From assembly GCF_002157835.1 (NCBI RefSeq), contig NZ_CP020809.1, positions 4,836,001 to 4,900,000 on the forward strand: 64,000 nucleotides of DNA. The letters run 5' to 3'. The notes under the pieces are model-generated. The model had not been told where the DNA came from. It was given only the letters and a program-made list of their open reading frames with translations, and did not search any database. Of this stretch, positions 11,998 to 20,602 are shown piece after piece. The position numbers were made by a program, and so were the translations under genes. Origin of the DNA: Mycobacterium dioxanotrophicus. GTDB taxonomy: Bacteria > Actinomycetota > Actinomycetes > Mycobacteriales > Mycobacteriaceae. Every line of letters begins with the position of its first letter. The stretch's first letter is position 1.

Positions 11998-12293
11998 TCT
12001 GCTTCTCCCAGGATCCGCGGCACCGCGAACCGCCCGTCCTCCGCCTTGGGCGCCGCGGCCAGCGCCTCGTCCTGGGTCAGGCACGGCTCGACGACGTCGG
12101 GCCGCGTGACGTTGACGTCTTTGAGTGGGTTGTCGGTGGCCTCGACGCCGGTGACGTCGACGGACTGGATCCGGCCGACGTGGGCAAGGATGGCGTCGAG
12201 CTGGCCGGCGAAACTGTCCAACTCGTCATCGGTCAGCGCCAGCCGGGCCAGATGCGCCAGGTGGGCAACCTCGTCTCGGGAGATCTGCGACAC
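11994..12293 (-). CDS. gatC: Aspartyl/glutamyl-tRNA(Asn/Gln) amidotransferase subunit C
   Basis: 99-residue GatC, the small subunit that wraps between GatA and GatB and stabilises GatA. It begins [25 protein letters not shown], the characteristic GatC helical start, and ends with the FAVPRILGE segment expected in the family. It is the first gene of the gatC-gatA unit and overlaps gatA by four bases. Confidence 0.95.
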   Translation of the reverse strand: MSQISRDEVAHLAHLARLALTDDELDSFAGQLDAILAHVGRIQSVDVTGVEATDNPLKDVNVTRPDVVEPCLTQDEALAAAPKAEDGRFAVPRILGEAE

Positions 12294-12406
12294 GACAAAG
12301 CAGCCTAGTCACTGCGCCAAAGCCGGTGGCAGCGGGCAGGAGAGAAGCCGCCGCGGGCGAGCCGCTCGGAATGCCCGCGCCGCACCGTTGTGCGACAGTG
12401 TTGCGC

Positions 12407-13066
12407 GTGCCTTCCTATCTGCTGCGGGTCCAGCTGGAGGATCGTCCAGGCCGCCTCGGTTCGTTGGCGGTCGCGCTGGGTTCCGTGGGTGCTGACATCC
12501 TGTCGCTCGACGTCGTCGAGCGCAGCGCGGGATTCGCGATCGACGATCTGGTGGTCGAGCTGCCCGCCGGGTCCATGCCCGACGCCCTGATCACCGCGGC
12601 CGAGAACTTGACCGGCGTCTACGTCGACAGCATTCGGCCGCACACCGGCCTGTTGGAGGCACACCGCGAACTCGAACTGATCGACCACGTCGCGGCCGCC
12701 ACAGGACGCGCCGCACGGCTTCAGGTCCTCGCCGAGGAAGCGGCCCCCGTGCTGCGGGTCGGCTGGTGCACGGTGCTGCGGGCGACCGCATCCGGAGTCG
12801 AGCGACTGGCGGGCAGTCACGGCGCACCCGAAACCCATCTGCCGTCGGCACCCTGGCTGCCGCTGCAACACGCGCAGACGCTGAACGGCACCGCGGACTG
12901 GGTACCGCAGCTGTGGCGCGACATGGACACCACCCTGGCTGCCGCACCACTGGGTGACCACGACACCGCCGTGCTGCTGGGCCGCCCGGGCGGCCCCGGG
13001 TTCCGTCCGTCAGAGGTGGCCCGGCTGGGCTACCTGGCCGGCATCGTCGCGACGATCCTGCGGTAG
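12407..13066 (+). CDS. ACT domain-containing protein (Rv3013-like)
   Basis: About 219 residues from the GTG at 12407. The N-terminal ACT domain (SYLLRVQLEDRPGRLGSLAVALGSVGADILSLDVVERS) suggests amino-acid or other small-ligand binding. The C-terminal half (ETHLPSAPWLPLQ ... EVARLGYLAGIVATILR) is conserved in mycobacteria but has no assigned function. The start was chosen because homologues begin at PSYLLR; upstream in-frame ATGs at 12326 and 12371 would add a poorly conserved leader. It is divergent from gatC and convergent with the accessory MoxR block. In M. tuberculosis this gene is followed directly by ligA. Confidence 0.85.
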   Translation: MPSYLLRVQLEDRPGRLGSLAVALGSVGADILSLDVVERSAGFAIDDLVVELPAGSMPDALITAAENLTGVYVDSIRPHTGLLEAHRELELIDHVAAATGRAARLQVLAEEAAPVLRVGWCTVLRATASGVERLAGSHGAPETHLPSAPWLPLQHAQTLNGTADWVPQLWRDMDTTLAAAPLGDHDTAVLLGRPGGPGFRPSEVARLGYLAGIVATILR

Positions 13067-13072
13067 GTCGCC

Positions 13073-13738
13073 TCAGTACACGCCGAAGGGCATGCTCTTG
13101 CCCGCCACCACCTTGAAGTGCTTGTTGTGCAATTCGGCGACGGTCAATCCGGACCTTCTGAACGTGAACTCGACTGCCTGCGTCGCTTGCGGCCCCAGCA
13201 CCGCGGGCGCCATCGCGTCAGACGCCACCTGCACACCGGAATCATCGAAGGCACCGACAGTCAGGACGAAAATGTGGGCGACATCCATCTTGCTCGTCAG
13301 CTTTGCATGCAGCACCGGCCGACTTGTGGCGCCCGCACTGAAATCACCGAAGTCGACCTGCACTTCGTTGGCCATGATGTCGTTGATGTCGCTGTTCGGC
13401 CGCCCGTAGATGTCCGGAGATCCTGAATCTTCTGCCGCGACAGAGGCTTCCGATGCAGCCCTGAGGTGAGGTTCGAGGACCGTGAAGGCCCCGAGGGCGA
13501 CCGCCAAGGCAGATATCACCACCCCTGCGAGCGGGGCGAACCGGACACTCGAAACGTCCGCGGCGCGCAGCACCGCAACGACACCCAGGGCCAACCCCGC
13601 CCCGGCGACAACGACACTCACCGGGCCCCAAGGAAAATACGCGAGCGCGACGCCGGCGACGGCGAAGACCAACGATGCGATGGACCAGCCCAGCCAATCA
13701 CGCGTGGCGCCGGAACGGGTAGTGGGTCGCGGGTACAT
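13073..13738 (-). CDS. Paralogous envelope protein 1 of 5 (3 TM plus outer domain)
   Basis: 221 residues, the most divergent and shortest-headed of five tandem paralogues. A short N terminus is followed by three hydrophobic segments (about 16-35, 38-60, 67-87; WLGWSIASLVFAVAGVALAYF and two more). A soluble C-terminal domain follows (about 110-221; VQVDFGDFSAG...LTSKMDVAHIFVLTVGAFDDSG...HFKVVAGKS). The pattern V.FG.F / T(N/S)K / GF(E/D) / F+V is shared with the four upstream genes. The Pro-rich head is missing here. No function is known. It is the last gene of the putative MoxR operon; its start overlaps the previous stop by one base. Confidence 0.8.
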   Translation of the reverse strand: MYPRPTTRSGATRDWLGWSIASLVFAVAGVALAYFPWGPVSVVVAGAGLALGVVAVLRAADVSSVRFAPLAGVVISALAVALGAFTVLEPHLRAASEASVAAEDSGSPDIYGRPNSDINDIMANEVQVDFGDFSAGATSRPVLHAKLTSKMDVAHIFVLTVGAFDDSGVQVASDAMAPAVLGPQATQAVEFTFRRSGLTVAELHNKHFKVVAGKSMPFGVY

Positions 13739-14559
13739 CAGCGAGTCACCCTGTCGTAGTGCGACTCCGCGCCGATCACCCGGAACGTCGCGCCGTCCTT
13801 CAATCGTTTGGCCTGCTCGACCGATACCCTCCCCGGCAGAAACATGATGATCTCCTCGGATGCGCCGCCTGCGAGCGTGACCAAATCGCTGCTGCCGGCG
13901 ATCTGGGTCGAGCCGTCACCCTCGAAGCCGGCAATGGCGAGGTGGAATGTGGCCGGGAGGTCCCGCTTGTTCGTCACGGTGACCGTCAAACCGTAAGACG
14001 GTAGCGTCGTGGTTTCGTTATACGAGAACGAGCCGATCTCCACACCGAGGTCATTGCGCAGGACGTCGGCTGTGGTGGCGTTGACACCCGTTGCAGCGGT
14101 TGCCGTTTCGCCTCCACGGTGATCCCGGTAGACGAAGCCCATCCCGGCTGTCACGCCGATGGCAAGTATCGATACCACGATTCCCGCGACGGCGGTGGTC
14201 GCCGAACCGTCCGGAATCCGGCGTCTGGGAAGCCAGGCAATGAGCACGGCGACCACCCCGAAGATCCCTGCCACGGCCCCGACCCACCCGGCGGGCCGCG
14301 GGGTGAGCGCCACGAGCACACCACACACACCCAAAATCACCGACACCACCGACCACGTGTGGAAGAACGGGTCGGCGGGGCAGGCCTTCGGGCCGGGTCT
14401 GTCGGCTTGTGCTGGTGGTGCGCCGAGCACAGGCGGCCCGTATCCGCCGGCGGGGGCGGTGTATTGCGGCACTGAATATCCGGGGGACTGCGGAACATTC
14501 GGATACCTGGGGGTCTGCTGGCCCTCGAAGGCACCCCACGGCCTGTTTGGATCAGTCAT
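13738..14559 (-). CDS. Paralogous envelope protein 2 of 5
   Basis: 273 residues. A Pro/Gly/Tyr-rich cytoplasmic head (about 1-65, MTDPNRPWGAFEGQQ...) precedes three membrane segments (SVVSVILGVCGVLVALTP, GWVGAVAGIFGVVAVLIAWL, ATTAVAGIVVSILAIGVTAG). The outer domain has LGVEIGSFSYNETT, LTVTVTNKRDLPATFHLAIAGFEGDG and LKDGATFRVIGAES. The topology and domain match its neighbours, which indicates tandem duplication. The outer domain resembles the Ig-like/DUF4352 kind in pattern only; I cannot name a family with certainty. Spacing to the upstream paralogue is 20 bases. Confidence 0.8.
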   Translation of the reverse strand: MTDPNRPWGAFEGQQTPRYPNVPQSPGYSVPQYTAPAGGYGPPVLGAPPAQADRPGPKACPADPFFHTWSVVSVILGVCGVLVALTPRPAGWVGAVAGIFGVVAVLIAWLPRRRIPDGSATTAVAGIVVSILAIGVTAGMGFVYRDHRGGETATAATGVNATTADVLRNDLGVEIGSFSYNETTTLPSYGLTVTVTNKRDLPATFHLAIAGFEGDGSTQIAGSSDLVTLAGGASEEIIMFLPGRVSVEQAKRLKDGATFRVIGAESHYDRVTR

Positions 14560-14579
14560 GGTGTCGTGACCTCACGTCG

Positions 14580-15284
14580 TCACTGCGGCGGTATCGAAAA
14601 GGCGGTGAGCACACGGAACGTCGCATTCTTGAGACGGCCGTATTGAAACTCCGACTTCATCCGGCTGAACGCCGTCTCCACCTTCTGCTCACCGGCGTTC
14701 AGGGTCGCACCCACTGTGTCGGAGGCGAGCTGGTCGGTGCCGTCGAACGCGACGACCAACACGCTGAAGGTCCTCGCCGACGTGAGCCGGTTCGTCAGGG
14801 TCACCGGGAGTCGACCGGGAGCCGAATCAGCGCCCGTGGCTTCGTATTTACTCACCTGTACGTCCAGTTCCTTGCTGAGCACCGTCTCCGTGTCGGAACG
14901 ATCCTCCTTGGCTTGCGCCTGCTGCTGCGCGAGTGCAGGCGGCGGTGCGGCGGCCGGCTCGGTGTGCACGAACACCATGACGACCCCGACAACGGCCGCG
15001 ATGGTCGACGTTGCGATCCCTGTGATGGCCGGTGCGGGGCTGCCGCCCCGCCGCCGGAGCAACCCAACGGTTCCCATCGCCACACCGGCCAAGCCCAGAA
15101 CCGCCCCGAGCGCACTGACGTAGAACGGAATGAACGCGAGCACAAGGGCACCGACGCCGACCGCGATCGAGACGACGGCCCACGCGGACACGGGTTCTGG
15201 CTCATCGCCGGGTTCTGGAGCGAGGCCGTAATGACCGGCACCGGGCGGAGGGTACGGGGTCGGGCTGTTGAACGGTCGAGTCAT
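14580..15284 (-). CDS. Paralogous envelope protein 3 of 5
   Basis: 234 residues. It has a short Pro-rich head (MTRPFNSPTPYPPPGAGHYG), three membrane segments (about 34-105, including WAVVSIAVGVGALVLAFIPF and GIATSTIAAVVGVVMVFVH), an Ala/Gln-rich linker, then the shared outer domain: LDVQVSKYEATG, RLPVTLTNRLTSARTFSVLVVAFDGTDQLASD and LKNATFRVLTAFS. Function unknown. The conserved LPVT.(T/R)N(K/R) strand and final ATFRV strand match paralogues 2 and 4 best. It lies 12 bases downstream of paralogue 4 on the same strand. Confidence 0.8.
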   Translation of the reverse strand: MTRPFNSPTPYPPPGAGHYGLAPEPGDEPEPVSAWAVVSIAVGVGALVLAFIPFYVSALGAVLGLAGVAMGTVGLLRRRGGSPAPAITGIATSTIAAVVGVVMVFVHTEPAAAPPPALAQQQAQAKEDRSDTETVLSKELDVQVSKYEATGADSAPGRLPVTLTNRLTSARTFSVLVVAFDGTDQLASDTVGATLNAGEQKVETAFSRMKSEFQYGRLKNATFRVLTAFSIPPQ

Positions 15285-15296
15285 GGTCGCGTCACC

Positions 15297-16100
15297 TCAC
15301 ACCGGCCTACTCCACGCCTGCACCACGCGAAACGTCGAGGAGCGCAGGCGGTCGGCGACGGCGGCATTCGGTATGCCGATATCGAAATAGTCGACGGTGG
15401 TGGTGGCGTGCGCGTCGAGCGCGCCCGGCTCGAGTCGCAGCGTGCTGCACACCTGGGTGTGCTCCCCCTCGAATCCAGCGACGCTGACGTCGTATTGCCG
15501 AGGCTTGTCCAATTTGTTCCGGAACGTTACGGGCAGACGTCCACGGATGGTCGGGCCGTCCACCTTGTAGTCGAACGTCCCGAAACTGACGTCCAGTTGG
15601 TCGCGCATGACGACGGTGGTGTCCTTGGTCTCCCCCGAGACCGGGCCGTCGGACGTCGAATCCCGATGGCCACCAGGCTGATTGACGTCGATCAGCACGC
15701 TGACCACCACCAGGACACCCGCGAGACCGGCCGCCACCACACCGGTGACCGCAGGCAAGGAAGGTTGCACACCTGCACGGCGAACTCGCCTCAGCGCGAG
15801 GATTCCGGCCGCCAGAGCCCCCATTCCTAGTGCCGCACCGATGAATCCGACCCATGACGGGATACCGGTGTAGAACGGCGTCAGCGCCACCGCGACAGCG
15901 ACGACTCCGGTGACGGCGGACGCGATCGACCATCCTGCGGCGACCGAGGTGGCGCGCTGCGCCGGCGCGGGTACCAACGGCGGCTGCGTGGGTGCGGCGA
16001 AAGCGCCCGCCGGAGGTCCCATGGGCATCGACGGCCCGAACGGATCCGCGAACGGATCGCCGTGTCCGCCACCGTAACCCGGCGGCCCGAAATTACTCAT
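15297..16100 (-). CDS. Paralogous envelope protein 4 of 5
   Basis: 267 residues. A Gly/Pro-rich head (MSNFGPPGYGGGHGDPFADPFG) precedes three membrane segments (WSIASAVTGVVAVAVALTPF, the IGAALGMGALAAGILAL region, and VTGVVAAGLAGVLVVVSVLI). The outer domain reads LDVSFGTFDYKVDGP, RLPVTFRNKLDKPRQYDVSVAGFEGEH and LRSSTFRVVQAWS. This copy carries a single Cys in the outer domain (TQVCSTL). It is part of the minus-strand array; no ligand or enzymatic residues are recognisable. Confidence 0.8.
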   Translation of the reverse strand: MSNFGPPGYGGGHGDPFADPFGPSMPMGPPAGAFAAPTQPPLVPAPAQRATSVAAGWSIASAVTGVVAVAVALTPFYTGIPSWVGFIGAALGMGALAAGILALRRVRRAGVQPSLPAVTGVVAAGLAGVLVVVSVLIDVNQPGGHRDSTSDGPVSGETKDTTVVMRDQLDVSFGTFDYKVDGPTIRGRLPVTFRNKLDKPRQYDVSVAGFEGEHTQVCSTLRLEPGALDAHATTTVDYFDIGIPNAAVADRLRSSTFRVVQAWSRPV

Positions 16101-16128
16101 GGCCGTCCAATCCTCTCCCTGATACGTG

Positions 16129-16884
16129 TCAGTAGGTGTTGCATTTCGCGGTGGTCACTTCGAACGAAGCCGCTCGCAGCTGATCAGCCTTGGATCGCGC
16201 GAGTGTCGCATCAGAGGGGAACAGGTTTTGGCGCACAGTGCCCTTCGCACTCACGGCCGCCTCGACAAAGAACTCGTCGACGGTGGCGTGTTGAGGCCTG
16301 CCGCGTGCCTGAATACGAAAGTTGCAGGTGCGCGGAATATCACGCTTGCTGGTGATGGTGACCTCCACGCGGGGATTGCGGACTTCGGGATCCCCGCCGG
16401 CGTCGGTGTACGGCCCGAAGTCCACCACCATCTCGTTCGTGAGCACCAACTCGGTGTTGCCGTTGTAACGGGGTATGACCTCGGCCGGTCCGGATGGCGG
16501 CGTCGACGTCGGGGTCGGTGTCGGCTCGGCCGGCGCCGGAAGGGGCGCAGGTGACCGGTAAAACGCGAAGAACATCACCACCGCCAGTACCATCGCGAGC
16601 ACCGACGCGATGATCCCGGAGATCGCAACCACCGGGTTGCGCTGCTCGCGCTGGACCGCCTGCACACCAACGATTCCGGCGAACACGCCGAAGATCCCGA
16701 CCGGTACCGCGACAAATCCGATTCCCGACGGGAAGAAGGCCAACGCGACGCCGGCCAACCCGACGAACAATGAAACCGACGGCCACCGCGAGCCCGGCTG
16801 CTCGGGCGGCGGCGCCTGCTGCGGTTGACCGAACGGGTCGAAGGCCCCGTGGTCCATCGGCCAGCTGTTGCCCCACTGCGTCAT
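16129..16884 (-). CDS. Paralogous envelope protein 5 of 5
   Basis: 251 residues. The start at MTQWGNSWPMDHGAFDPFG (16884) was chosen because the longer in-frame ORF runs back into the neighbouring gene. A Pro-rich head is followed by three membrane segments (WPSVSLFVGLAGVALAFFPS, VAVPVGIFGVFAGIVGVQAV, ISGIIASVLAMVLAVVMFFAFY), a Pro/Thr linker (PAPLPAPAEPTPTPTSTPPSG), then the outer domain (EMVVDFGPYTDAG, VEVTITSKRDIPRTCNFRI, LRAASFEVTTAKCNTY). Its outer domain has two Cys (CNF and KCNTY), a possible disulphide absent from the other copies. It is the first of the five paralogues after the TPR-like gene. Confidence 0.78.
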   Translation of the reverse strand: MTQWGNSWPMDHGAFDPFGQPQQAPPPEQPGSRWPSVSLFVGLAGVALAFFPSGIGFVAVPVGIFGVFAGIVGVQAVQREQRNPVVAISGIIASVLAMVLAVVMFFAFYRSPAPLPAPAEPTPTPTSTPPSGPAEVIPRYNGNTELVLTNEMVVDFGPYTDAGGDPEVRNPRVEVTITSKRDIPRTCNFRIQARGRPQHATVDEFFVEAAVSAKGTVRQNLFPSDATLARSKADQLRAASFEVTTAKCNTY

Positions 16885-16912
16885 TGCGCGTTCACCCCAT
16901 TCGTGCGCCGAA

Positions 16913-17995
16913 TCACGGGGACTCCTGATTTCCGCCGTGCGCGTTGGCGTTGTCCAACAGGATCTTGAGGCGCTCCAAGGCATTGCCGTCGCCCAGCCGC
17001 TGCCCCGGTGCCCTGCCGTTGCCGGTGCTGGGCAGCCGGTCGGGGCTGACCGGGTTGAGCGCATCGGGTCCGCCGCCATCCGGACCGGCGATCGGCGCGT
17101 CGCCACCGCTTCCCGTCGGCGGGCCAGGCGTCATCGTGGGTTCCGGCGTCTGCGGCGACGGCATGTTCGGGCCCGGTCCCGGCGGTGGCGCCGCACCGGG
17201 GGTCTGCTGACCGTCGCCTGGCTGCCCGGGCGCGGGTGACGGGGGCGCACCCGGCTCCCCCGGCGCGGGCGAGGGTGACTGCGATGCGCCGGGCAAGCCC
17301 GGCAGCGGCGGGGCCGAGGTCGGGGTCAACGTTGTCGGAGCGGGTTGCGGCGTCATGGTTTGCGGCGGTGCGGATGGCGGCGGCGGCGGACGATGCAGGT
17401 TGCGCAGCTTCTCCTCCAACCGCGGCAGCGCCTGGTCGCGGATGGCCTTGCGGTCGGCGTTGGCATCGTCATTGCCTTCGAAGCAGTGCGCAGGTGCCTG
17501 TTTGACGATCGCGATCGCGGCGTTGTACCAGCGCTCGGCCGCTTGTTTGTCGTTGCCGCGGGTTGCCAAATCCCCCAGGGTTTCCTGCACCAATTCGAGG
17601 TTGACGCGCACCGGGCAGGACGCGGCGGGATCGGTGCGCGACAGCGATTCGCCGAAGCGCGCCTCGGCGTCGGTCAGCCGGCCTTCCAGAACCATCAGGT
17701 CGCCGCCGGCGAACGATGTCTTCGCCGGATCGACGACGTTGAACGTCCCCAGGATCGAGATGTCGTCGCGCAACGCGTCGATGTCGTGGCGGTCGAAGTC
17801 GGATGCCGCCCAATTACCGGCCACGACGACGCTGATGAGCTTCGCCGCGACGGCCAGCAGCACGACGATGACCGGGGCGGAAAGCAGATACAGACGCCGC
17901 CGCAGTCGCAACCGGTTCGGGCCCGACCGGTAGTACGTCAGCACCCGCCGGGTCGCTGCGCGCACCGCGGCACCGGATTCCTTCATCAGCATCAT
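16913..17995 (-). CDS. Membrane protein with TPR-like region and Pro-rich tail
   Basis: 360 residues. One membrane helix (about 46-68, RLYLLSAPVIVVLLAVAAKLISVVVAG) is followed by an outer helical region (about 95-215). There, GDLMVLEGRLTDAEARFGESLSRTDPAASCPVRVNLELVQETLGDLATRGNDKQAAERWYNAAIAIVKQ looks like two TPR-type repeats. A long Pro/Gly/Ala tail (about 220-320) and a short conserved end (GRAPGQRLGDGNALERLKILLDNANAH) follow. The start ATG overlaps the preceding vWA gene stop (ATGA). In Bat operons a TPR protein occupies the same place (BatC/BatE), so it may be the scaffold of this complex; that is inference. Confidence 0.78.
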   Translation of the reverse strand: MMLMKESGAAVRAATRRVLTYYRSGPNRLRLRRRLYLLSAPVIVVLLAVAAKLISVVVAGNWAASDFDRHDIDALRDDISILGTFNVVDPAKTSFAGGDLMVLEGRLTDAEARFGESLSRTDPAASCPVRVNLELVQETLGDLATRGNDKQAAERWYNAAIAIVKQAPAHCFEGNDDANADRKAIRDQALPRLEEKLRNLHRPPPPPSAPPQTMTPQPAPTTLTPTSAPPLPGLPGASQSPSPAPGEPGAPPSPAPGQPGDGQQTPGAAPPPGPGPNMPSPQTPEPTMTPGPPTGSGGDAPIAGPDGGGPDALNPVSPDRLPSTGNGRAPGQRLGDGNALERLKILLDNANAHGGNQESP

Positions 17996-19056
17996 GCGGT
18001 GACGTCCTTGCGCGACATCCGGTTACGCCGGAACTCCCGGATGGTCAGCACGATCTCCCCGAGTACCAGCGCGGCGGCCAGCATTGTGAACAGCCAGTAC
18101 AGTTCTCGACGTTCGACGAGTTTGGAAGCGTGCAACGGGTTCTCGTCATCGGACCCGGCTACCGGATCCACCGCGGGCAGCACGGCGGTGATGGCCTGGC
18201 CCGCCTCGCGGTGAAAATAGGGGACGCCGAGCTCTCCGGCGATCTTCTTCAGCGTGGCCTCGTCGAGGGAGGAGTTCAGCGGCGCGCCGGTGGCCGCATC
18301 GTTCTGATAGACCTTGGTGGCACCGACCCAGCCCTGTGGGACCGGGCCCCCGGCGGACGTGCCGTAGCCCAGTACCGCACCGCCACTGACGGCCTTGTCG
18401 GGCAGGCCGAACGACGCGGACGAGGCGCGGCTGCCCGCGTCGCCCGAGCCGAAGTAGAAGACCAGGCTCCTGGAGTCCTTGAATCGGCCGGCCGCCGCGT
18501 CCAGCTGCTTACTCAGCTCGTCACGCGCAGCGGTCGGATCGGCCTGGTACATGGCGTCGGGCGCCACCAGCGTGTAGGGCGACAAGCCGTGCACCAGCGA
18601 CTGCAGGCTCCAGGCGTCATCCGAAAGAGGCCAGTCCACAGCGGCTTTCGACGCGAACGAAACCAGGCCGAACCTGGCCCGCGGGTACTCGTTGATCAAC
18701 GACGAAATGTCGGCGCGCACTCCGGTCATCCGCGATTGGCGGTCACCGAAATCCTGGACGCGCATGTTCACCGAGCGGTCGACCACGAAGAACACGTTGA
18801 GGTTGGGGTCGACCGCCGAGGCACCCTTGGGCTGTTCGGCCGGGTGGTCATCGTTCAGATCGAACCCGGGCCGGGCCGCCGCGAACACCAGCATCAGAAC
18901 CGCCAGCGTCAGTCCGGCCCACCGCAACACGACCCTGCGGTACTGACCGGTCCCGGTGCGGACCAGCACGCGATACAACGCGACCATGCGGATGACGATG
19001 AGAAGCGCGCCCAGACCGAACAGTGCGATCGGCGCGAAGATCGGGTCGAAGGTCAT
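17992..19056 (-). CDS. vWA-domain membrane protein (BatA/BatB-like)
   Basis: 354 residues. N-terminal membrane helices (about 7-27 and 45-66, PIFAPIALFGLGALLIVIRMVALYR and WAGLTLAVLMLVFAAARPGF), an outer von Willebrand A domain (about 90-300), and a C-terminal helix (LYWLFTMLAAALVLGEIVLTI) give BatA/BatB topology. The vWA starts NVFFVVDRSVNMRVQDFG. The MIDAS motif is DRSVN instead of DxSxS, with the last Ser replaced by Asn. It overlaps both neighbours by four bases (ATGA at 19053-19056 and 17992-17995), so translation is coupled along the operon. A longer in-frame ORF to 19515 is the shadow of the upstream gene. Confidence 0.85.
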   Translation of the reverse strand: MTFDPIFAPIALFGLGALLIVIRMVALYRVLVRTGTGQYRRVVLRWAGLTLAVLMLVFAAARPGFDLNDDHPAEQPKGASAVDPNLNVFFVVDRSVNMRVQDFGDRQSRMTGVRADISSLINEYPRARFGLVSFASKAAVDWPLSDDAWSLQSLVHGLSPYTLVAPDAMYQADPTAARDELSKQLDAAAGRFKDSRSLVFYFGSGDAGSRASSASFGLPDKAVSGGAVLGYGTSAGGPVPQGWVGATKVYQNDAATGAPLNSSLDEATLKKIAGELGVPYFHREAGQAITAVLPAVDPVAGSDDENPLHASKLVERRELYWLFTMLAAALVLGEIVLTIREFRRNRMSRKDVTA

Positions 19057-20138
19057 CGGCGCAGTACCGCCAGTGAGACACACAGCAACACGGCCGCGGC
19101 GACCGCCGCGATGAGCGCCTCCTCGGGCGCATCCCAGGACTGGCTGGTCACCACCCGACCGCTGGGCAGGACGGCCTGCGGCGGGTTGTCCCGAATCTCG
19201 TCGAGCAGGCGGGTGAGCGTGGAATCGCCCCCGGCCTGCGCGGTTCCGGCCGGATTGAACAACGCGAACGTGCCGCCGGTGGCGTCGGCGATCGATTGCA
19301 GCCGGTTGTTGGCGTCCGGGGAACTCTGGGCGACATCGGAACGCGAGATCACATTGATCTGCACACCGGCCTTGATCGCCATGTCTTTGATGGCCTGCTC
19401 GGTGTACAGCTGCGCACGCTGTTCGTCCGGTGACCGCAGAGCGCTGTAGCCCAGGTACACCAGTGACCGGCGATGCTGGCTCTTGCCTTCGAACGACGGG
19501 AAACCGGTCAGGCACAACGCCAGGATGTCCTCGGCGCTCGGCGCGTAGTCGACGTAGGTGACCTTCTGGGCGAACTTGTCGATCCCGGTCTCCAACTCGG
19601 CACGGTCGGCATCCGGCACCGGCCGGTGAGTGTCCAGATCCTGCTGGATCCGAGCGAGTTTCGCGAAGTACTCGAACCGGTCGGCGGCGAAATCATGGTC
19701 GCGGGTCATCGGCACCACCCGCAGACTCGGAGAGGTCAGCCCGATCCGCTGGGTGTCGTACGACTTCGCCTGCTTGGCGTAGTAGTCCAGGAAGTTCGCG
19801 GTGCTCGGATCCGTGACCGGTTCGCCCACACACAACATGGTGTCCAGAGGGTGCTCGGTCTCGAATTCCTTGGTGGAGCTGGACGTCCCGACGGGCCGCG
19901 CGCTGGCGACCAGAGCGGTGGCGAACGTCGCCAGCAGCAGGACGCCGGTGACGATCATCGACAGGAAGTAGATCCGGTACACGCGCGCGTATTCGGGGAG
20001 CCGCGTCAGCCGGTCGACATGTGCGAGCGGGCGCAGCACCTGCTGCACCTTGGCCATCGGCAACAGCGAGGCCGCGATGACGCACACCGCCAGGAAGATC
20101 AGCCCGGCCAGGATGACGGGCCACCATTTCAGCGCCAT
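19053..20138 (-). CDS. Membrane protein with degenerate vWA-like domain
   Basis: 361 residues. Two N-terminal membrane helices (about 7-29 and 56-79), a long outer region (about 85-330), and a C-terminal helix (ALIAAVAAAVLLCVSLAVL) match the topology of the following vWA gene. The outer half ends like a vWA fold (AIKDMAIKAGVQINVISRSDVAQSSPDANNRLQSIADATGGTFALFN). However, where the MIDAS Asp should be it reads SLVYLGYSALRSP, so metal binding is probably lost. The domain assignment is by pattern and should be treated as tentative. It overlaps both neighbours (10 bases upstream, 4 bases downstream). Confidence 0.75.
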   Translation of the reverse strand: MALKWWPVILAGLIFLAVCVIAASLLPMAKVQQVLRPLAHVDRLTRLPEYARVYRIYFLSMIVTGVLLLATFATALVASARPVGTSSSTKEFETEHPLDTMLCVGEPVTDPSTANFLDYYAKQAKSYDTQRIGLTSPSLRVVPMTRDHDFAADRFEYFAKLARIQQDLDTHRPVPDADRAELETGIDKFAQKVTYVDYAPSAEDILALCLTGFPSFEGKSQHRRSLVYLGYSALRSPDEQRAQLYTEQAIKDMAIKAGVQINVISRSDVAQSSPDANNRLQSIADATGGTFALFNPAGTAQAGGDSTLTRLLDEIRDNPPQAVLPSGRVVTSQSWDAPEEALIAAVAAAVLLCVSLAVLRR

Positions 20139-20602
20139 GTGCGCACCATCTCTTCGGCGGACCGACCGAGCGTCACCATGTCGGACTGTGGCGCGGCGCT
20201 GAACTGAACGTCGTTGAGCGCACGGAACAGCGGGCCGACCCCCGCCAGATCGCCGTCGGCGATGTCACCGACGTGCAGGTACTGCGCCCGCACTCCGGTG
20301 GTGACGTAGATGAAGCTGCGCAGGATCCGGCTCACGGCCGCGCCGGCCTGGGCCGGGGTGAGACCGCCGGCCAAATATTGCTGATTGGTGCGCTGCAACG
20401 ACCGGGCGAACCGGCGCCGCACCAACGACCCGTGCAGGTTTCGGATCACCGGCAGGGTGCGCAGCCGAGCCGGGGCCATCGTCCACACGAAAACCCCTGT
20501 GCACCAAAGGATCACAATGACAATCAGCGCGATGCCGATGCCCAGCCACCAGTACGAGAACGACAGCGGGCCGCCGATGAACCGCAACAGATCATCCGGC
20601 AT
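20129..20602 (-). CDS. Small membrane protein of the MoxR operon
   Basis: 157 residues with one strong membrane helix (about 18-44, WWLGIGIALIVIVILWCTGVFVWTM). A basic cytoplasmic segment (RNLHGSLVRRRFARSLQRTNQQYLAGGLTPAQAGAAVSRILRSFIYVTTGVRAQYLHVGDI) follows and looks helical. In other MoxR gene clusters a small single-helix protein (DUF4381-like) sits between the DUF58 and vWA genes, so position suggests the same part, but sequence assignment is unproven. It overlaps the DUF58 gene by 11 bases and the next gene by 10. Confidence 0.72.
   Translation of the reverse strand: MPDDLLRFIGGPLSFSYWWLGIGIALIVIVILWCTGVFVWTMAPARLRTLPVIRNLHGSLVRRRFARSLQRTNQQYLAGGLTPAQAGAAVSRILRSFIYVTTGVRAQYLHVGDIADGDLAGVGPLFRALNDVQFSAAPQSDMVTLGRSAEEMVRTWR

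Noticed and set aside
13073..16884. Type VII (Esx) or toxin-immunity explanation for the paralogue array
   Set aside because: No WxG motif, no EccC/EccD-like genes and no nuclease or polymorphic C-terminal toxin domains are visible; the five copies share one outer domain.
17170..17400. Pro/Gly-rich repeats in the TPR-like protein as a DNA repeat element
   Set aside because: The repetition is codon-level low complexity (Pro, Gly, Ala) inside one reading frame, not an independent repeat.
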